Position numbers and translations under genes: made by a program. Positions 60,272 through 64,000 of a stretch of 64,000 nucleotides of DNA are shown piece after piece; positions within the stretch are counted from its first letter, which is position 1; the number at the start of each line of letters is the position of its first letter. The notes beneath the pieces were generated by a model. It made no database searches and was not told where the DNA came from. It worked only from the letters and a program-made list of their open reading frames with translations. The stretch spans positions 959,098 to 1,023,097 of the forward strand of contig DDFH01000006.1 in NCBI GenBank assembly GCA_002337085.1. The letters are read 5' to 3'. Source of the DNA: Hyphomonadaceae bacterium UBA1933 (lineage in GTDB: Bacteria > Pseudomonadota > Alphaproteobacteria > Caulobacterales > Aquidulcibacteraceae).

Positions 60272-61771
60272 ATGCACGATATAAAAGCAATTCGCGAAAA
60301 CCCTGAAAGCTATGATAAAGCATGGGCAAGACGCGGCCTATCGTCACAAACTCCTGCAATATTAGAGATTGATGCCAAACTTCGTGCCGCCAAAAATATG
60401 CGTATGGAAGCCGAAGCATTGCGCAACGCTTCTTCAAAAGCCATTGGTGCTGCAAAGGCACAAAAAAATGAAGAAGAGGCCAACCGCCTTATGGCAGAAG
60501 TTGCCAAAGCCAAGGCAGATATTGATGCGGCAACCAGCGAAGAAGCCGCATTGCAATTATTGCTTGATGAAAAATTGCAAACCCTGCCAAACCTGCCGTT
60601 TGATGAAGTTCCTGATGGTGGCGGTGAAGAGGAAAATGTTGAAGTTTTAAAATGGGGAACCCCACGCCAATTTGATTTTACGCCAAAAGATCATATCGAA
60701 CTTGGTGCGGGCATTACCGAAAACGGCTTTAAGGCAATGGATTTTGAAACCGCCGCCAAATTATCGGGCGCGCGCTTTGTGCTTTTGCGTGGGCAAATTG
60801 CCCGCATGGAACGCGCAATCGGGCAATTCATGCTTGATACCCATACCGAAAAAAATGGCTATACCGAAGCTTCTGGTCCGGTTTTGGTGCGTTCTGGTGC
60901 AATGTTTGGTACGGGGCAATTGCCAAAGTTTGAAGAAGATTTGTTTAAAATTAAATCCACAACTGATTTATTAATGAACGAATATAAGTATGAAATTGGT
61001 AAAGCTAACGGATATGAAGAAGCAATCGGCTATATTGATTCATTGGAAAAAAAAGGCAACTTACCTAAAGATTCTGCGCAAAATTTAAAGCAAATATTGA
61101 ATGAAAAAAAGGATTATTTTGAAGCTAACGCAGAGCAAGTAAAACCACAGGCTAAAAATTTAAATAATGATTTTTACCTTATCCCAACTGCCGAAGTTTC
61201 AATGACCAATACGGTTAATGGCGATATTGTTGAAGAAGAAGTTCTTCCAATCCGTCTAACTTCTCTAAGCCCTTGTTTTAGGTCAGAAGCAGGTTCGGCG
61301 GGCAAAGATACCACCGGCATGATACGTCAGCACCAATTCTGGAAAGTTGAAATGGTGTCAATTTGCGCCCCCGAAACCAGCAAGGATGAGCATGAACGTA
61401 TGACAGCCTGTGCCGAAGGTATTCTTCAGGCGTTGGAATTGCCATATCGCAAAATCGTACTTTGTACTGGTGATATGGGTTTTGGTGCGCGCAAAACCTA
61501 TGATCTTGAGGTTTGGTTACCTGCCCAAGATAAATATCGTGAGATTTCATCTTGCTCAAACTGCGGTGATTTTCAGGCGCGCCGCATGAATACCCGCACC
61601 CGCAAAAAAGGCGAAAAAGACACGCGCTTTGTGCATACATTGAATGGTTCAGGGCTTGCGGTTGGGCGTACCTTGATTGCGGTTTTGGAAAATTACCAAA
61701 ATGCCGATGGCACAATTACCGTGCCACAAGTATTGCGCAAATATATGAATGGCGCGGAAAAAATCGGTTAG
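60272..61771 (+). CDS. serS: Seryl-tRNA synthetase with an extra internal segment
   Basis: It charges tRNA-Ser (and tRNA-Sec where present). At 499 residues it is about 70 longer than usual. Residues 1-110 form the tRNA-binding coiled coil. Class II motifs are intact: LSPCFRSEAGSAGKDTTGM (motif 2), MIRQHQFWKVEM, CTGDMGFGARKTYDLEVW and HTLNGSGLAVGRTLIA (motif 3). Between EEDLFK and LIPTAEVS, where relatives have 7-15 residues, lies a Lys/Asn/Glu-rich helical stretch (about 227-301, bases 60950-61174). Confidence 0.95.
   Translation: MHDIKAIRENPESYDKAWARRGLSSQTPAILEIDAKLRAAKNMRMEAEALRNASSKAIGAAKAQKNEEEANRLMAEVAKAKADIDAATSEEAALQLLLDEKLQTLPNLPFDEVPDGGGEEENVEVLKWGTPRQFDFTPKDHIELGAGITENGFKAMDFETAAKLSGARFVLLRGQIARMERAIGQFMLDTHTEKNGYTEASGPVLVRSGAMFGTGQLPKFEEDLFKIKSTTDLLMNEYKYEIGKANGYEEAIGYIDSLEKKGNLPKDSAQNLKQILNEKKDYFEANAEQVKPQAKNLNNDFYLIPTAEVSMTNTVNGDIVEEEVLPIRLTSLSPCFRSEAGSAGKDTTGMIRQHQFWKVEMVSICAPETSKDEHERMTACAEGILQALELPYRKIVLCTGDMGFGARKTYDLEVWLPAQDKYREISSCSNCGDFQARRMNTRTRKKGEKDTRFVHTLNGSGLAVGRTLIAVLENYQNADGTITVPQVLRKYMNGAEKIG
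60950..61174 (+). other. In-frame insertion within serS
   Basis: This segment encodes residues 227-301 (from IKSTTDLLMNEYKYEIGKAN to AKNLNNDF) between two conserved SerRS blocks. It is richer in AAA, AAT and TTA codons than flanking serS. It has no intein splice-junction residues, no stop and no terminal palindrome that I can see. The frame is kept on both sides. Predicted to be mainly helical. Confidence 0.7.
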
Positions 61772-61776
61772 TTTTC

Positions 61777-61869
61777 GTCATACCGGAATTTCCAAAGGAA
61801 ATGTCCGGTATCTTGTCGGAATAAAATACGAGATACCGGACATTTTATTTCATAAAATTCCGGTATGAC
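61777..61869. repeat. Nested 15+15 bp inverted-repeat element
   Basis: The outer arms GTCATACCGGAATTT (61777-61791) and AAATTCCGGTATGAC (61855-61869) are perfect inverted repeats. Inside them AAATGTCCGGTATCT (61799-61813) and AGATACCGGACATTT (61831-61845) are a second perfect pair. It starts five bases after the serS stop and ends 23 bases before the next start. A related half copy is at 21312-21352. It may also stop serS transcription. Confidence 0.82.
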
Positions 61870-61892
61870 AATTGAATATAGAGGATTTGAAT

Positions 61893-62966
61893 TTGAAAAT
61901 ATCTAATCTATTGCGCATCGTTCCATTATTTTCGGCATTTGCATTTTTTGGTGTTGCCCACGCCCAAACTGCCCCGTCGTTTGATTGCTCAAAGGCATCA
62001 TCATTTAATGAGCAATTGATTTGCAAAACGCCAGAGCTTGTCAAAAAAGATGCGCTTTTAAATGGGTTTTATCAAACCGCAAAAACCAGTGCGTTTGGAA
62101 TTGGTGATTCAAATATTAAATCATCACAAATTGATTGGTTAAAAGGGCGCAAAACCTGTGAAAAGGCAAAAGAGGCCAAAGATTGCCTTATGCGTTCTTA
62201 TGACAGCCGAATTTATGATCTTGCGCTTTATACATTATTTGTGAACCCAGAAAAATCATTTGCGATAATCGATAAACAAATGCCCAAGGCCGCCGCTTTT
62301 TATCATGCGGTTTATGAATATACGATACTGCCCAAATCTCCGGCGCGCGATAAACGAATTGCCGATTTATTGCGCCCTGCATATTCTAATATGACCAAGG
62401 CAAATGATTATGTGAAGTCGGTTGCCGATGATATGGGGGTTAAATCACCCGAAGATGGCTTGAAAAGCGATAAGAATTTCGGCGTGCTTTATGCGCTATC
62501 GGCATTCGGTCTTGAACAACCAATTACAATGCCATGCGCGGCAATGCTGAAAAAGCCAGGGATTTCAAATGCAACCGAAGCCTATTTCGGAAGCTCAATT
62601 GACGGGTTTTTGCCATCTTCTGATTGTTCAATAGTCTTACCACAATTGCCGAAATTTATTGCCATAGAGGCCTTTGCCTATAAAAAAGCGCCTGATTGTG
62701 GTGGCACAATAATTCACGGAATTATCCATTCAAATAATCGTGAAAACAGCCTAATAAGAATGGGGCAATTAGGTGAAATTTTGGGTGGAGAAAATCAAGG
62801 TTATAATGACGATGATTTTTCAAAACAAAACCCCAAGGCGTTTAATGACGCACTTAATGAGCTTGTCGCCTATTACGCAAAATATTTGCCCGCCAAAAAA
62901 TATTCGCGCACCGATATTCGCAATGCCTTAAACATTCACCTCAATAAGGTTGCCGAAGGGTGCTAA
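61893..62966 (+). CDS. Secreted protein with N-terminal LprI-like domain
   Basis: The protein has about 357 residues. TTG 61893 is chosen because AGAGGA at 61880-61885 lies seven bases upstream and the product opens with a signal peptide (KISNLLRIVPLF... ending HAQTAP). Residues about 28-105 match the LprI/DUF1311 pattern (FDCSKASSFNEQLICKTPEL, then WLKGRKTCEKAKEAKDCLMRSYDSRI; six Cys in all). LprI is a lysozyme inhibitor in mycobacteria. The following about 250 residues, with their own Cys (PCAAML, SDCSIV, PDCGGTI, EGC), are not recognised. Overlaps pth by four bases. Confidence 0.75.
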   Translation: MKISNLLRIVPLFSAFAFFGVAHAQTAPSFDCSKASSFNEQLICKTPELVKKDALLNGFYQTAKTSAFGIGDSNIKSSQIDWLKGRKTCEKAKEAKDCLMRSYDSRIYDLALYTLFVNPEKSFAIIDKQMPKAAAFYHAVYEYTILPKSPARDKRIADLLRPAYSNMTKANDYVKSVADDMGVKSPEDGLKSDKNFGVLYALSAFGLEQPITMPCAAMLKKPGISNATEAYFGSSIDGFLPSSDCSIVLPQLPKFIAIEAFAYKKAPDCGGTIIHGIIHSNNRENSLIRMGQLGEILGGENQGYNDDDFSKQNPKAFNDALNELVAYYAKYLPAKKYSRTDIRNALNIHLNKVAEGC

Positions 62967-63565
62967 CGTAGCCAAGCCGGGCATTCAGGTGGTGGGGCCT
63001 GTTTGGAAATTTCGGTTTGAAATTTATCGGTTTCGCCTGAAAGAACATATTTGATGTTTTGTGCGACAGCGGTGGTTAATCTATCGACCCAATTAAAATC
63101 TTCTGACGAAAAATCGCTTAGGACGTGGCCCAAAACCTTTTCTTTGCCAGGGTGACCGATGCCAAGGCGAACCCGTTTATAATCCGAACCCAATTGTGCG
63201 GTAATTGATTTAAGGCCATTATGCCCCGCCGTGCCGCCACCTTGTTTAAAGCGGCATTTACCGGGGGATAGTTCAAGTTCATCGTAAAATACAATGATGT
63301 TTTTCGGCGGTATTTTAAAAAATGTCGCAAAGCCACCAACCGAACGACCGGATTCATTCATATAAGTTTGTGGTTTTAAAAGAATGCACTTTTCGGCGCC
63401 ATCCTTGGTTTCAATTGTTCCGTCACGATAAAGCCCTTGAAGTTTGGATTTTTCTGTGCCGAAATTTAATTCGCGTGCAATGGCATCCGCCGCCATAAAT
63501 CCGATATTATGGCGGTTTTTTTCGTATTTATCACCAGGATTTCCAAGACCGACAAGAAGGAACAT
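62963..63565 (-). CDS. pth: Peptidyl-tRNA hydrolase
   Basis: Pth releases tRNA from prematurely dropped peptidyl-tRNA. The 200-residue protein has GLGNPGDKYEKNRHNIGFMA (catalytic His in RHNIGF), KPQTYMNESG and GGTAGHNGLKSI, with conserved Asp in VFYDELEL. Downstream of rplY on the same strand, the usual rplY-pth order, with a terminator hairpin between them. Confidence 0.97.
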   Translation of the reverse strand: MFLLVGLGNPGDKYEKNRHNIGFMAADAIARELNFGTEKSKLQGLYRDGTIETKDGAEKCILLKPQTYMNESGRSVGGFATFFKIPPKNIIVFYDELELSPGKCRFKQGGGTAGHNGLKSITAQLGSDYKRVRLGIGHPGKEKVLGHVLSDFSSEDFNWVDRLTTAVAQNIKYVLSGETDKFQTEISKQAPPPECPAWLR

Positions 63566-63613
63566 AATAAATTAAACCAAAAAAATAAATAAATTTATTG
63601 CCGCTTATAATAA

Positions 63614-63640
63614 AAAAGGCTTGGCATTGCCAAGCCTTTT
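63614..63640 (-). terminator. Rho-independent terminator after rplY
   Basis: AAAAGGCTTGGCA (63614-63626) and TGCCAAGCCTTTT (63628-63640) form a perfect 13-bp stem. On the minus strand it ends in TTTTTTATT. It separates rplY from pth, so pth probably has its own promoter or depends on read-through. Confidence 0.85.
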
Positions 63641-63663
63641 CAAACATATTTATAATATGACTA

Positions 63664-64000
63664 TTATTCGCCTTCAGCAGCAATATCTTCTGCGTCATCA
63701 GCGGCAACTTGTGCGCCACCACGGCTTGCAATTGTTGCAACAGTAAAGTCACGATCGATAGTTGGTTTTGCGCCTTCTGGAAGTTTAATCGCAGAAATAT
63801 GGATAACGTGACCCATTTCCATACCAGTAAGGTCAACTTCGATTGATTCAGGGATTTTGCCAGCAGGAACGTCAAGTTCAACAGTGTGACGAACAACGTT
63901 AAGAACGCCGCCTTTTTTCAAGCCTGGGCAAGTTTCTTGGTTCAAGAAGTGTACAGGAACCTCAACATTAATGATTGAATTTTCATCAACGCGGTAAAGG
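63664..64000 (-). CDS. rplY: Ribosomal protein bL25 (Ctc form), 3' part
   Basis: The open frame continues past the right edge, so the 5' end is missing. The visible about 112 residues start LYRVDENS and then show VEVPVHFLNQETCPGLKKGG, VVRHTVELDVPAGKIPESIEV, GMEMGHVIHISAIKLPEG and an acidic tail (ADDAEDIAAEGE). These are the C-terminal half of the L25 domain and the TL5/CTC extension, which bind 5S rRNA in the large ribosomal subunit. Confidence 0.94.
   Translation of the reverse strand, partial: LYRVDENSIINVEVPVHFLNQETCPGLKKGGVLNVVRHTVELDVPAGKIPESIEVDLTGMEMGHVIHISAIKLPEGAKPTIDRDFTVATIASRGGAQVAADDAEDIAAEGE

Noticed and set aside
60950..61174. Intein or intron in serS
   Set aside because: The segment encodes only 75 residues, lacks splice-junction Cys/Ser and His-Asn motifs, keeps the frame and has no intron structure; treated as a protein insertion.

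Overview
This window is a gene-dense, AT-rich (roughly 40% GC by eye) stretch of chromosome from an alphaproteobacterium. The assignment rests on families typical of that class: two DUF2336 proteins, a DUF1491 protein, a PAS_5-type sensor protein, a stand-alone DnaA domain-IV protein, a fused double-ATPase peptide importer subunit, a divergent QueD-like protein, a SIMPL-domain periplasmic protein and the ETF:quinone oxidoreductase/UDG/TPR/ispE/polyprenyl synthase neighbourhood. The species cannot be named. Most genes are core housekeeping genes. No prophage, plasmid, transposase or CRISPR array is visible.

Layout. 0-2.2 kb: folP and two small lipoproteins. 2.2-4.4 kb: groES-groEL behind a CIRCE operator and a probable RpoH promoter. 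4.6-7.8 kb: two TetR regulators around a pterin group (QueD-like, folB, folM-like). 7.8-14.7 kb: acs, a frameshifted pentapeptide-repeat gene, a creatininase-family amidohydrolase, a DUF2336 protein and a Gln-rich PAN-domain secreted protein. 14.8-23.5 kb: uup, a CAT-anticodon tRNA, a SIMPL protein, a Do-type protease, rarA, a repeat-filled spacer and recG. 23.5-31.1 kb: several poorly known secreted or lineage-specific proteins, a YqaA protein, a histidine kinase, sufE, and a DnaA-IV/PAS/DUF2336 group. 31.2-36.1 kb: an acyl-CoA dehydrogenase, a YceI-cytochrome b561-YceI operon and the Sua5-type tRNA threonylcarbamoyladenosine enzyme.

36.1-41.2 kb is the most accessory-looking part. It is AT-rich, with long spacers, and holds a Sel1-repeat secreted protein, two related secreted proteins sharing a C-terminal domain, and a predicted winged-helix plus PD-(D/E)xK protein of the HrgA type. 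After it come the peptide importer ATPase, surE-pcm-nlpD, a lipoprotein, a GST, a methyltransferase, a zinc metallopeptidase, a soluble lytic transglycosylase, a family-4-like UDG, ETF-QO, a TPR protein, ispE, a WecA/MraY-like transferase, polyprenyl diphosphate synthase, trmN6, NAD(P)HX dehydratase, serS, an LprI-domain protein, pth and the 3' part of rplY.

The less ordinary signals are: a SerRS with an extra segment of about 70 residues; a repeated two-hairpin element placed directly behind three minus-strand genes, whose inner arm varies in a compensated way; a nested 15+15 bp inverted-repeat element; a repeat array that starts inside the end of the ETF-QO gene; a pentapeptide gene broken by one missing base; and the 36-41 kb cluster. 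Several genes appear to start with TTG, supported by Shine-Dalgarno spacing.
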